Source: Micromonospora inositola
GTDB taxonomy: Bacteria > Actinomycetota > Actinomycetes > Mycobacteriales > Micromonosporaceae
Assembly: GCF_900090285.1 (NCBI RefSeq)
Contig: NZ_LT607754.1
Span: 682,001 to 746,000 of the forward strand
DNA: 64,000 nucleotides
Reading direction: 5' to 3'
Position numbers and translations under genes: made by a program. The notes beneath the pieces were generated by a model. That model was not told the DNA's origin, made no database searches, and was given only the letters and a program-made list of their open reading frames with translations. Positions 17,015 through 25,219 of this stretch are shown in pieces. Numbering within the stretch: position 1 is the stretch's first letter; the number at the start of each line of letters is the position of its first letter.

Positions 17015-17488
17015 ATGACCGCCCTGACCGCCGCCGAACCGACCATCGACCGCACCGCCGTCCGGCGCCGCGTCCTGCCCGCCGCCATCGGCTCGGCCGT
17101 CCTCGCCATCGCCCTGATCGCGGTCGGCGTCTGGGGCGCCGGTGCGGCCGACCCGGACGCCTGGCTCGAGTTCCTGACCATGTCCGCGCTCGTCGTCGTC
17201 GCGGAGCTGGCCGTCTTCGGGTGGCTGGTCCCCCGGGCGTTGCGCCGCCGCGCCACCGGACCCACCGCGCTCGCACTTGCGCTGCCCGCGCTGCTGCTCA
17301 CGCCGTTCGTCTTCTGGACCGGCCTGCCGGCGGTGCTCGGCACCGGCGGCCTGGTGCTCGGGCTGGCGGGGGCCCGGGACGCCCGGCGACGCGGCCTCGC
17401 AGTGGCGGCGACCGTGATCAGCATCCTCGCCCTGATCGGCTACGTCGCCGTCTACGTCAGCGACTGGCTGGTCAACAACGGCTTCTGA
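17015..17488 (+). CDS. Four-helix integral membrane protein of unknown function
   Basis: This 157-residue protein has about four hydrophobic helices (roughly residues 24-44, 52-73, 88-120 and 131-150) and no recognisable domain. The ATG at 17015 was chosen because a GAGGAG site lies 6 bases before it; an upstream in-frame ATG at 16886 lacks one and adds a low-complexity arginine-rich stretch. It is transcribed away from the two-component system, which may control it, and is followed by a strong hairpin. Function is unknown. Confidence 0.75.
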   Translation: MTALTAAEPTIDRTAVRRRVLPAAIGSAVLAIALIAVGVWGAGAADPDAWLEFLTMSALVVVAELAVFGWLVPRALRRRATGPTALALALPALLLTPFVFWTGLPAVLGTGGLVLGLAGARDARRRGLAVAATVISILALIGYVAVYVSDWLVNNGF

Positions 17489-17523
17489 CCACTGCCGAGG
17501 TGTACTCACGCCGCTCACCGCAG

Positions 17524-17565
17524 CCCCGGCGGCGGGTCGCCCCGGACCGGGCGCCGCCGCCGGGG
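17524..17565 (+). terminator. Strong GC hairpin, probable terminator
   Basis: CCCCGGCGGCG (17524-17534) pairs perfectly with CGCCGCCGGGG (17555-17565), with a 20-base loop. It lies 36 bases after the stop of the membrane protein. There is no U-run, which is usual for terminators in high-GC actinomycetes. Confidence 0.6.
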
Positions 17566-17613
17566 CAGCGCCCGTTCGGGGCGAGGCCTCCGGCCGGCGG
17601 ATGACTAGCCGCC

Positions 17614-17630
17614 CGCGTACCGGGTACGCG
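17614..17630. promoter_or_regulatory. Perfect 17-bp palindrome
   Basis: CGCGTACC-G-GGTACGCG is a perfect palindrome 7 bases before the ATG of the small basic protein at 17637. It could be an operator or a hairpin masking the start region. No regulator is encoded directly beside it. Confidence 0.45.
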
Positions 17631-17636
17631 CGGGCC

Positions 17637-17858
17637 ATGGGTAGCCACAAGCCAAACAAGCACGATCCCGGCGGCGAATCGGCACGGGGGCGGCGGCATC
17701 CGGGCAGCGGCCCCCGGGGTCGGCAGGGCTCGGAGGTGGAGCACTCGCCGGACCGGCGGCACCTGCGCGCGGCGACCGGGACCTCGGGCACCGAGCGCGA
17801 CCAAGGCCGGGCGAGAGTCGAGGGCAGCGAACGGGTCCAACGCCAGGGCGGGGCCTGA
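17637..17858 (+). CDS. Small, highly polar protein of unknown function
   Basis: A 73-codon frame encodes a hydrophilic, low-complexity protein rich in Gly, Arg, Ser, Glu and His (it begins MGSHKPNKHDPGGESARGRR). It has no membrane segment or cysteine and is probably disordered. Third positions are about 80% G or C, which supports coding. An in-frame ATG at 17601 would add 12 residues but would translate through the palindrome at 17614-17630, so I prefer 17637. I do not recognise the family. Confidence 0.45.
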   Translation: MGSHKPNKHDPGGESARGRRHPGSGPRGRQGSEVEHSPDRRHLRAATGTSGTERDQGRARVEGSERVQRQGGA

Positions 17859-17903
17859 GCACGCCCCCGATCCTGGTGACCCGCCGGCACATGTGGGGGT
17901 GAT

Positions 17904-18230
17904 GTGAAGGTGCCGAGATTCCTGTTGACGTCGAACTACACCGTGAGCGGGCTCCAAGGGCTGATCAGTGACGGTGGTACCAAGCGCGTCGAGGTCGTCC
18001 AACACACGATCGAGGCTCACGGCGGGCGGATGGAGTCGATGCACTTTTCGTTCGCTGAGCACGACACCTACGTGTTGTGTGAACTGCCGGACCACAAGAC
18101 CGCCGCCGCACTGGCCATCGCCTTCCGGTCGGCGGCCGGCGTGGAGACTCGGGTCACGCCGGTGCTGACCGCGGAGGAGATAGACCAGGCGACCCATCAG
18201 AGGGCCGCGTACGAGCCTCCGGGCAGGTAA
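17904..18230 (+). CDS. GYD domain protein
   Basis: This 108-residue protein carries the GYD domain, an alpha/beta ferredoxin-like small domain. It starts with FLLTSNYTVSGLQGLISDGGTKR and continues with the Gly-Gly-Arg turn and the strand HDTYVLCELPDHKTAAALAIAF. The biochemical role of GYD proteins is unknown; they are small cytoplasmic proteins. The start is GTG 17904 behind a GGGGGTGAT site. It stands 45 bases after the small polar gene. Confidence 0.82.
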   Translation: MKVPRFLLTSNYTVSGLQGLISDGGTKRVEVVQHTIEAHGGRMESMHFSFAEHDTYVLCELPDHKTAAALAIAFRSAAGVETRVTPVLTAEEIDQATHQRAAYEPPGR

Positions 18231-18414
18231 CCAACGATTCTGCCTCGCGGCGCTGCTGCGGAACGAGCTGTTCCGCGACCGGGCGCCCGACGACTACAAG
18301 CACATCGACTGGCTTTCGGCGGCTGATCCCGCCCGCTGCAGGCGCCGCGCACCACCAAGGGAACAACGCCTTGGACGCCGTCCACACGCGGCGATGGTCG
18401 TCGTGTGCGCCGGT

Positions 18415-18990
18415 TCAGGCGTACGCCAGGGCGTGCCTGCGATGCTCGGGGTCGTCGGTGCGTTCGGCCAGCGCGCGCAACTCCGCTGAAGCGGTGGCGG
18501 GGTTGCGTGCGCGCCAGGCGTGCATGAGGGCGGCGGCGGTTTCCGCCGGGCTGCCGGTGGCGGTGGCGATCACCACCTCCGCGGTCTCATCCGTCAGCTG
18601 GTCGATGGTCGGCACGGTGACGTCCTGCTCACGCAGGTGCCCGGCCAAACAGTCCGACGCCCAAGGGGGTCAGTGCGACAGCACCTTCGCCCTTCTCGAT
18701 CGCGCCGAGCCTGGCCAGCTGGTCGAGCAGGCGGTCGGTGTCGTTGTCGGTGAGCTGGCGCCAGCCCCGCTCCTGCTCCTCGCTACCCGGGTCGAGCCCC
18801 AGTCCGTTGCACGCGGCCTGGTAGGCGAGCCGCCTCAGCTCGTCATTCTGGAGAGGCTCCGGCGCGATGAACAGGGCCATGGTCACGGCGAACACAGCGT
18901 CGTCGAACCGCCACCGCAGCACCGACTCGGCCCACCCTGCGCCGCATCGGCCAGGACAGCCGCGGCACCATCGTCGAAAGGTTGGTCATC
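18415..18990 (-). pseudogene. Frameshifted remnant of a larger helical gene
   Basis: Two reading frames on the minus strand continue one another. The upstream frame (to 18629; AESVLRWRFDDAVFAVTMAL..., ending GVGLFGRAPA) resumes after a shift near 18630-18648 as AGHLREQDVTVPTIDQLTDE..., ending at 18415. A further shift near 18940 seems to separate the start of the protein (QPFDDGAAAVLADAAQ). The recovered sequence is helical with a winged-helix-like LLDQLARLGAIEKGEGAVALTPLG segment. I recall the pattern from long uncharacterised actinobacterial proteins but cannot name it. The gene appears inactivated. Confidence 0.55.
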
Positions 18991-19391
18991 GAGCACGTCT
19001 CCCCGGCGTCGTGGTTCGGGTGGGCGTTCCCAGGCTTCGGATGACCTCGGAACGTGCCGTCTCGTCGCCCGGATCGGGCGGTCCGGGCGACGAGACGGCC
19101 GGCCTGGCTGGGTGCGGTCAGCGGAGCTTACGGAAGAACTCGCGCACGTCGCCGAAACGGACACGGAGGGAGGTGGACCACGACCTCGCCGAAGTCGACC
19201 TCCGCCTCAGCCCCCGGTGAGTTGTACCTGCGGCACGAACGCCTCCACCGGCGGCCGAGCCACCCCTGGTTGGCGGTGAAACGTAGGAGCGGTCAAGTCC
19301 ATGGAGGAATATGCGAACCGAGATCTGAGCGCGATCGGGGGGAGATGTCCGCCCCCCATCCTGCCGTTGTCGATCTGTCGAGGAGGCGGCC
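18991..19391. other. About 400 bases without a supported gene
   Basis: Only short overlapping frames with poor codon statistics are present, and part may be the decayed 5' end of the remnant at 18415-18990. Near the right end a GGGGGG/CCCCCC inverted repeat (about 19337-19361) and a GAGGAGG ribosome-binding site precede the gene at 19392. Confidence 0.5.
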
Positions 19392-19982
19392 GTGGACTGG
19401 GTCCGCACGAATTTGAGTCCGCTGGCGTTCGCCGCGGTCGCTCTCCTGTTCGCCCTACCGTTCGCGGCGCTGAAGGGTGAGGCCGAGGAATGGCGTGTGG
19501 CGGTGACCTGGACTGGTTGGGGCTTGACCGTCGGTGGCGGGGCTCAGGTCCACCTGGAGACTCTGCTCTGGGATGGCGACCGTGGTCAGTACGTCATGCA
19601 GGAGGTGCCGAACGAGGCGCCGCAGATCGGTCCCGAAGAGCCCATCTACCTGCCGGGGCAACCGCTCTTCATGGTCGCCGCGCTGGGTGTCCTGGCCGGC
19701 GTGCTTGCCAGGATCCTGGCCGGTGTCAAGTCCCGCCTGGTGGTCTCGGCGGTAGCGGCATTCGTCGCGGCGGGGGCGCTTGCGCTCGGCCTGCGAGGCG
19801 CACTGCGTCGCTTTGATCCGCCGCCTTACGACGAGGCCATGTCCGCCGTACCGGCCGTCGGGTTCTGGCTGGCGGTCAGCATCCTGGCATTGCTCGGCGT
19901 CGGCAATGCGATCGCGGCGTACCGGTTGCGGAGGCGTGGCGAAGCCCTCAAGCCTGAACTCGGTGAAGAATTGACTGGGTAG
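19392..19982 (+). CDS. Integral membrane protein of unknown function
   Basis: This 196-residue protein has four hydrophobic helices (about residues 9-27, 93-111, 116-136 and 154-176). A roughly 60-residue loop lies between the first two and probably faces outside (VHLETLLWDGDRGQY...). The GTG start at 19392 follows a clear GAGGAGG site. No enzymatic motif is visible and I do not recognise the family. It has no obvious operon partner. Confidence 0.7.
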   Translation: MDWVRTNLSPLAFAAVALLFALPFAALKGEAEEWRVAVTWTGWGLTVGGGAQVHLETLLWDGDRGQYVMQEVPNEAPQIGPEEPIYLPGQPLFMVAALGVLAGVLARILAGVKSRLVVSAVAAFVAAGALALGLRGALRRFDPPPYDEAMSAVPAVGFWLAVSILALLGVGNAIAAYRLRRRGEALKPELGEELTG

Positions 19983-20223
19983 GCCCCGTACCCGGACCTT
20001 GCCCGCGCGGCATGCTGTTCGCAGTAGTCCGTGTAGCAAGCGAGTGCGGCTCCGGTTGTCATGATCTGGCGGCGCGTCAGCCGAACCATGATCTCGTCGT
20101 CTCGACGACGCGGAATCGACCGCCAGCCAGGCTGACGCTACGCAAGCGCCGCGTAGACGGGTAACAACGAGGACTGAGGTGTACGCCGGACGCGTGGCGA
20201 GAGCCGGCGACGGGCCGCCTCTG

Positions 20224-21123
20224 TCACATAGCTGTCCAAGCCGAGGCCCTCGCGATCCAGGTTTGGCTACGAGAGATCCCACTCACGGCAGGATCGGCGA
20301 GCGCAAACGCCCGCTGCAACACCACGTCGAAGTTCTGGGGAAGCCGATCGTCGAGACGGTGCTTACGCCGCCAGGCCGCCCACCGCGGCTGCGCCAGCGT
20401 TGCATAGCCCTCGAGGGCCTGGCTCAGCGGTGCTAGCGCAACCTCGCGATACTCGGCCACCCGTTGCACGGCCGCCGCCAGCTCGTCGCCGTCGACATCG
20501 TGCCGTTCCGACAGCAGGTAGACATCGGCGAAGTCACGCCAGCGGGTGTTCGCCACGCCTCGCTGCAACGCCGTCACCAGCTTCTCGGCGTACACCATGG
20601 GGAGCGGATAGCCGGTGACCACGATCTCCCCGTCGAGCAGGCGCGGCAGCTTGATCGGTTGCGGATCGGGCCAGATCGGGTCACCGACGTTGACGTCGAC
20701 GTGGAAGGTCAGCCGCGCGGCGGAGAGGCTACCGGTGAGGCTGACACGGACTCCGGAGTAAACGTCGTCGTCCCGGATCATCTCGGCGCTCGCGCTTGCC
20801 GCGTCGAATACCAGGCCGTCGTCGAGATGCTGTGCTGCGATGCCGCGGACGATACCGAGCACCTGATCTGTGCCATTGGAGATCCATCGGCCTTGAAGGT
20901 CGACGTCACGGGTGGGCCGACGAGCGGCGTACGCGGCGAGCAGCACGCCGCCCTTGAGCACGAGTTTGCCCGCATACGCGGACTGGGCCAGGCGAGCGAG
21001 GAAGCCCTCCAGCGCATAGACCTGATGCAGCTCGTCTGTGGGCCGACCGGTGCGGCGGGCGAGGTTCTGAAGATCGAGGTAAGCGCGGCCGGCGACGGTG
21101 GCTCGGGTCGGACGTTCGGTCAC
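20224..21123 (-). CDS. abiEii: AbiEii/AbiGii-type nucleotidyltransferase toxin
   Basis: This 299-residue protein is the toxin of a type IV (AbiE) toxin-antitoxin pair. It is a nucleotidyltransferase of the DNA polymerase beta fold: LKGG at residues 56-59, then TRDVDL at 71-76 with metal-binding Asp73 and Asp75. The helical C-terminal half contains WRDFADVYLL. AbiEii toxins transfer nucleotides to RNA targets such as tRNA and stop growth during phage infection. The GTG start overlaps the antitoxin stop (GTGA 21120-21123). The last 20 residues (SRSQTWIARASAWTAM) look unlike the usual family end, which may reflect a C-terminal frameshift. Confidence 0.88.
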   Translation of the reverse strand: MTERPTRATVAGRAYLDLQNLARRTGRPTDELHQVYALEGFLARLAQSAYAGKLVLKGGVLLAAYAARRPTRDVDLQGRWISNGTDQVLGIVRGIAAQHLDDGLVFDAASASAEMIRDDDVYSGVRVSLTGSLSAARLTFHVDVNVGDPIWPDPQPIKLPRLLDGEIVVTGYPLPMVYAEKLVTALQRGVANTRWRDFADVYLLSERHDVDGDELAAAVQRVAEYREVALAPLSQALEGYATLAQPRWAAWRRKHRLDDRLPQNFDVVLQRAFALADPAVSGISRSQTWIARASAWTAM

Positions 21124-21725
21124 AGCAGGATCTCCAGTGCCTCTCGAAGTGGCCGCTCGACCTGAGGAAAGTGGCGAGCCATCGCCAACAGGTTTGACGG
21201 CGACGCGCCGCGCCGCCTCAGCCATCGCTTGAGCGCCGCGTACGCCAGGTCCGGGCCCTCACGGTGCCGCAGACGCAGAGCGTCGATGATGCTCCGTTCG
21301 GAGCTGTAGAGCCCGATCGACGTTTCCTGGTCGAGGGGCATTTCGGTGCGCCCGATCTCGAACGTGGTCGGGTCGAACCAGTGCCAGACGACCGGCGCGA
21401 TGGTGGCGGGCCGGTGCTGTCCGCGTGGCAGCGCGACGTCGATGCGGGACGGGATCTCGTCGGTGAGGCCGTGCCGAGCCAACGCCGTGGCCAGGCAGAG
21501 GGTGGCGAGCGGTGCGCGACGAGCGATCTCGATGAGATCGATGTCCACCGCCTCAGCTTCATGCCGGCGGTAGAGACCTCGGCCGACCAGGTCGATTGCG
21601 CCCTGGTCGCGTAGGCGGTAGAGCCGCCAGCGGGAGACCCCGGCTGCCATGGCCTGGGAGTAGGTGAAGGTTGACGGAAGCCGACGTAAGGCCGCCTCTT
21701 CTCCGTCAGGCTCATTCGCCAGCAC
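21120..21725 (-). CDS. abiEi: AbiEi-type antitoxin with N-terminal winged helix
   Basis: This 201-residue protein is the antitoxin of the AbiE pair. The N-terminal winged helix (FTYSQAMAAGVSRWRLYRLRDQGAIDLVGRGLYRR) binds DNA, and the C-terminal domain (LATALARHGLTDE...SERSIIDALRLRH) is the AbiEi core that counteracts the toxin. I chose the GTG at 21725 because a TAGAAT -10 element ends 8 bases before it, which predicts a leaderless transcript, and an operator lies just upstream. Toxin and antitoxin are translated as an overlapping pair. Confidence 0.88.
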   Translation of the reverse strand: MLANEPDGEEAALRRLPSTFTYSQAMAAGVSRWRLYRLRDQGAIDLVGRGLYRRHEAEAVDIDLIEIARRAPLATLCLATALARHGLTDEIPSRIDVALPRGQHRPATIAPVVWHWFDPTTFEIGRTEMPLDQETSIGLYSSERSIIDALRLRHREGPDLAYAALKRWLRRRGASPSNLLAMARHFPQVERPLREALEILL

Positions 21726-21732
21726 AGGAGAA

Positions 21733-21758
21733 ATTCTATACACCTCATCTGTAGGTGT
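21733..21758 (-). promoter_or_regulatory. abiE promoter and inverted-repeat operator
   Basis: TAGAAT on the minus strand (21738-21733) resembles a -10 box placing the start of transcription at the GTG of abiEi. Just upstream, ACACCT-N7-AGGTGT (21740-21758) is a perfect inverted repeat across the spacer, the place where AbiEi antitoxins bind to repress their own operon. The -35 region is weak. Confidence 0.55.
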
Positions 21759-21778
21759 AGTGGATTTCTCCGGCAGGG

Positions 21779-22633
21779 CTAACCGGGTGTCGTGTCGGCG
21801 GGGAAGCGCTCGTGCCCCAGCACGGCGAGCAGCTGCAGCTTCTCGCAGCCTTCGCTGCGCGGGGACGCGGTGAGCACGAGCAGTGCCTGGGACTGGTCCT
21901 CGGTGAACAGCGCCTGGCAGTCGAGCCCGATCGCACCGAGCTGGGGATGGATGAGCGTCTTGTGGTCCGCGAAGCGCTTGGCGACCTCGTGCCGTTCCCA
22001 CAGCTCGGCGAACTCCGGGCTCGCCTTCTGCAGCGCCCGCACCAGCTCACCGGCCCGCGACTGCGGGCCCATCGATCCGTACGCGGCACGCAGGTTGGCG
22101 ACCTGGGCGCGGCTCTGCCGGTCGCGGTCCTCCTCGAGGTAGCGCAGCCGCTCCGCGGGAGCCGTGAACCACCGGTAGATCTCGCTGCGGGCGAGGCCCG
22201 TGTAGCCCGACTTGTCGCCGAACAGGGCTGCGGCCATCCGGTTCTGCACTAGCGTCTCGCCGAGGTTGGACAGGATGAGCGCCGGGGTGTCGTCGAGCCG
22301 GTCCAGCACGCGCAGCAGCGCCGGGGCGACGTGCGTCGCCGCGGACACGACTGCCGGGGCGTTGTGCCCCGCCACCCGGAACAGGTAGTCGCGTTCGTCC
22401 TTCGTCAGCCGCAGCGCCCGGGCGAGCGACGCGAGCATCTGCGCACTCGGCTGCGGGCCGCGCTGCTGTTCGAGGCGGGTGTAGTAATCGGTCGACATCG
22501 CGGCGAGGGCAGCGACCTCCTCACGCCGCAGGCCCGGCGCGCGCCGGCGCGCGCCCGCGGCCAGCCCGACGTCCCCGGGCTGCAGCGCCTCGCGGCGGCG
22601 GCGGAGAAAATCGGCCAGGGCTGCACGGTCCAT
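21779..22633 (-). CDS. MmyB-like XRE-family transcriptional regulator
   Basis: This 284-residue protein has an N-terminal Xre helix-turn-helix (LADFLRRRREALQPGDVGL...LRREEVAALAAMSTDYYTRLEQQRG) and a C-terminal MmyB-like ligand-binding domain (ALILSNLGETLVQNRMAAALFGD...), the standard layout of this family. Such regulators usually repress a divergent oxidoreductase gene; here an SDR starts 99 bases away on the other strand. The ATG at 22633 begins at the conserved domain. The bound ligand, possibly fatty acid or a small hydrophobic compound, is inferred from the family. Confidence 0.92.
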   Translation of the reverse strand: MDRAALADFLRRRREALQPGDVGLAAGARRRAPGLRREEVAALAAMSTDYYTRLEQQRGPQPSAQMLASLARALRLTKDERDYLFRVAGHNAPAVVSAATHVAPALLRVLDRLDDTPALILSNLGETLVQNRMAAALFGDKSGYTGLARSEIYRWFTAPAERLRYLEEDRDRQSRAQVANLRAAYGSMGPQSRAGELVRALQKASPEFAELWERHEVAKRFADHKTLIHPQLGAIGLDCQALFTEDQSQALLVLTASPRSEGCEKLQLLAVLGHERFPADTTPG

Positions 22634-22732
22634 GATCCCAGTATCCGCCGGTAGCGCGGGCGAGCCAGGGATTGCCGATCCCCCGATAACCGGTCTCTGC
22701 CCCCAGGCCGGACGATCGGCGAGGCTCGGAGC

Positions 22733-23497
22733 ATGAACATCTCCGGAAACACCATCTTCATCCCCGGCGCCACGAGCGGAATCGGCCTCGCCCTCGCGCT
22801 CGAGCTGCGGGCCAAGGGCAACACGATCATCGTCGGCGGTCGGCGCGCCGACCTGCTCGACAAGATCGCCGCAGAGCACCCCGGCATCGACGCTATCAAG
22901 ATCGACACGACGGACCCCGCGAGCATCGACTCGGCCGCGAAGGAGGTGCTGGCGAAGCACCCGGACCTCAACGTCCTCGTCACGATGGCCGGCATCATGC
23001 GCATCGAGGACTGGCACCAGCCCGAATCGTTCCTCACTTCGGCCGAGACGACCGTGACGACCAACGTGCTCGGCCCGATCCGCCTCATCGCCGCGTTCAT
23101 CGAGCACCTGCGGGCGCAGCCGGATGCCACCATCGTCACCGTCTCCTCGGGCCTCGCGTTCGCGCCGCTCAAGGTCACCCCGAGCTACAACGCGTCGAAG
23201 GCCGCGATCCACATGCTCAGCGAGTCTCTCCGGTTGCAGCTCGCGGACACGACCGTGAAGGTCGTGGAGCTGGAACCTCCGGCCGTCCGTACCTCGCTGC
23301 TGCCCGGGCAGGAGAACAGCGAGTTCGCGATGCCGCTCGACGAGTTCGTGGCGGAGGTCGTCGCGCTGCTCGAGGCGCAGCCCGACGCGAAGGAGATCCA
23401 GGTCGAGCGGGTGAAGTTCCTCCGCTACGGCGAGGCGCGCGGCGACTACGACCAGGTCGTCGCGACGCTCAACGCGTCCGACCCGCACGGCAGGTAG
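22733..23497 (+). CDS. Short-chain dehydrogenase/reductase (SDR)
   Basis: This 254-residue classical SDR has the cofactor loop GATSGIG (12-18), the structural Asn111, and catalytic Ser139, Tyr152 and Lys156 (SYNASK). It oxidises or reduces a hydroxyl or carbonyl group with NAD(P). The Arg37-Arg38 pair after the second strand favours NADPH. It belongs to the DltE/YkvO-like group commonly paired with MmyB-type regulators, and its divergent neighbour probably controls it. The substrate is unknown. Confidence 0.92.
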   Translation: MNISGNTIFIPGATSGIGLALALELRAKGNTIIVGGRRADLLDKIAAEHPGIDAIKIDTTDPASIDSAAKEVLAKHPDLNVLVTMAGIMRIEDWHQPESFLTSAETTVTTNVLGPIRLIAAFIEHLRAQPDATIVTVSSGLAFAPLKVTPSYNASKAAIHMLSESLRLQLADTTVKVVELEPPAVRTSLLPGQENSEFAMPLDEFVAEVVALLEAQPDAKEIQVERVKFLRYGEARGDYDQVVATLNASDPHGR

Positions 23498-23802
23498 CCT
23501 CGGCCGGCCCCGGCGGCGGGTGGTTCGCTTACGGGACGGGGGAGGCGCCATGACGTCGGGAAAACGGTTAAGCGTCACCTGAGGGTTGCCGTAGGAAACA
23601 GCGCAGGTTGAAAGCCAAGATTAGGGATGATTAAGATTCCGATTAGCGGAGTCTTATCGTACGCATAATTCCGGCACCCAATGTGCGCGCCTGACAGCGC
23701 AGAGAATTGGCATTACCCGCTCGTTGATTTCCTCGGGCCGTCCTCACTAATGTTGTCAGCGTCCGTTCCGGATGTCGGTCTCCACCTGGAGTGCCCCGGG
23801 AC
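23498..23802 (+). other. AT-richer leader region, probable promoter zone for the riboswitch transcript
   Basis: No gene is seen. Base composition drops sharply in 23600-23750 compared with the neighbours. Two loose promoter candidates are TTGAAA-N18-TAAGAT (23608-23637) and TTGATT followed by TAAT near 23750. Either would start a transcript running into the c-di-AMP riboswitch. Confidence 0.4.
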
Positions 23803-23940
23803 GGCCACCGCCGAGTCGCTGGACGTCATTGGCGTCGCCAGGCGAGCCGGGGAACCACCGCAGGTTTCGGGGTGAATCCGCATCAGCGGTAGGGCGACTT
23901 CCACGCCCGAACCCGTCAGCTAACCCGGCAGGCGGTCGAG
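23803..23940 (+). ncRNA. Cyclic di-AMP riboswitch (ydaO/yuaA type)
   Basis: The region carries the conserved blocks of the ydaO motif in order: GCCGAGTCGCT, the GCCGGGGAACCA block, GGGGTGAATCCG, GCGGTAGGG, and GAACCCGTCAGCTAACC followed by GGCAGGCGG. These form the two c-di-AMP binding pockets. In actinomycetes this riboswitch typically precedes genes for cell-wall hydrolases such as NlpC/P60 and Rpf proteins and turns them off when c-di-AMP is high. The NlpC/P60 gene begins 51 bases after the motif, which matches. I assign it from recalled consensus, without a covariance model. Confidence 0.9.
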
Positions 23941-23990
23941 GTAGGTGCGCGGTGACGTGCGTCGGCCTCGAATGGAAGGAGCCGACCCCG

Positions 23991-25088
23991 TTGCCACCCG
24001 TGCGCACCCGGCCTGCCGGATCGCGTCTGTTCACCAGAATCCTCGCCGTCGCGGCGGCGGCCATGGTGGCCGTCGGGCCAGCGGCCCACGCCCACGCCGC
24101 ACCGTCGGCCGCCGATGTGCAGCAGCAGATCGACGCGGCGTGGCAGAAGCTCGAACCCGTCATCGAGCAATACAACAAGGTCCGGTCGGAACTGGCCGCG
24201 AACCAGCGGAGATCGGCCGAACTGAGCCGAAGGATCGAGCCACTCGGCAAGTCGGTGGAGATCAGCAGGACCCAGGTCCAGGAGATTGTGGCGGGGTATT
24301 ACAAGCGGGAGAAGTCGCTTTCCACATTCAACGCCCTGCTGTCCCGCGGCTCGCCGCCGACAGCGGTGGGGGATCAACTCGCGCTCGTGAATCAGGTGGC
24401 AGATTCGGAGCAGCGACAGATCACCCGGCTGTCGACCCAGCAGGCGAGCTACGACGCCGACAAGGAGAAGGTCGACGCGCTGATCGCGATACGGCAGCGC
24501 CAGCAGGCCCAGCTAGCGGCTCGCAAGAAGGCCATCGACGCCGAGATCAAGCGGCTGGATGCGCTACACCGACAGACCGCCGCCGCTGAGGCGACCGCGG
24601 CGGCCAAGGCGGCCGCGGACGCCGCGGCGGCCAGAGCCGCAGCCGCCGCCCAGTCAGCCGCCACCGCGAGCAGCACCTCACCCATCACGTCGAGCAGTCC
24701 ACTGTTCATCGGTGGGAAGTGCCCCGCCGTCCCCATCACGGGTAGCGGCGGCGTCGCGGCGAAGACCGCGTGCAAGCAGATCGGCAAGCCGTACGTGTGG
24801 GCGGCCAACGGTCCAGACTCGTTCGACTGCTCCGGCCTGACCCAGTACGCGTGGGCTTCCGCCGGGGTGCAGCTGACCCATTACACAGGTGCTCAATGGA
24901 CCGCAGGTGTGGCGGTGAGCAGAGCGAACCTTCGCACGGGTGACCTCGTCTTCTTCTACGCCGATCACCATCACATGGGTATGTACGTCGGCAACGGGCT
25001 GATCGTCCACGCCCCGCACACCGGGGACGTGGTCCGAATGGCCCAGCTGGCGACTATGCCTTACAGCGGTGCTCGCCGCCCCGGCTGA
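23991..25088 (+). CDS. Secreted NlpC/P60 peptidoglycan endopeptidase with coiled-coil domain
   Basis: This 365-residue exported hydrolase cuts stem peptides of peptidoglycan. A signal peptide (basic start, hydrophobic LAVAAAAMVAVGPAAHAHA, residues 17-36) leads into a long coiled coil (about 40-200) that usually keeps such enzymes inactive. An alanine-rich linker follows, then the NlpC/P60 domain with Cys280 (FDCSGL), His328 (HHMGMY) and His340 as catalytic triad. The start is taken as TTG 23991 because AAGGAG lies 9 bases before it; GTG 24000 is possible. Expression is predicted to be under the c-di-AMP riboswitch, as for RipA-like enzymes. Confidence 0.92.
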   Translation: MPPVRTRPAGSRLFTRILAVAAAAMVAVGPAAHAHAAPSAADVQQQIDAAWQKLEPVIEQYNKVRSELAANQRRSAELSRRIEPLGKSVEISRTQVQEIVAGYYKREKSLSTFNALLSRGSPPTAVGDQLALVNQVADSEQRQITRLSTQQASYDADKEKVDALIAIRQRQQAQLAARKKAIDAEIKRLDALHRQTAAAEATAAAKAAADAAAARAAAAAQSAATASSTSPITSSSPLFIGGKCPAVPITGSGGVAAKTACKQIGKPYVWAANGPDSFDCSGLTQYAWASAGVQLTHYTGAQWTAGVAVSRANLRTGDLVFFYADHHHMGMYVGNGLIVHAPHTGDVVRMAQLATMPYSGARRPG

Positions 25089-25219
25089 CCCGTCCGGTCC
25101 GGAGCCACCGGGCATCGTCAAAGAGCAAGCATCCGCAGCGAGAAGGGCATCCGCTGGGGCGGGCGCCCCCTCCAAGCCGCAGCCTGACCCAGCCCGGCGA
25201 AACCTATGCGGTCACAGCA

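Noticed and set aside
18231..18414. Possible short protein fragment on the plus strand (LLRNELFRDRAPDDYKHIDWL)
   Set aside because: One frame looks protein-like for about 30 codons, but there is no start and nothing to compare it with; I leave it as undecided intergenic DNA.
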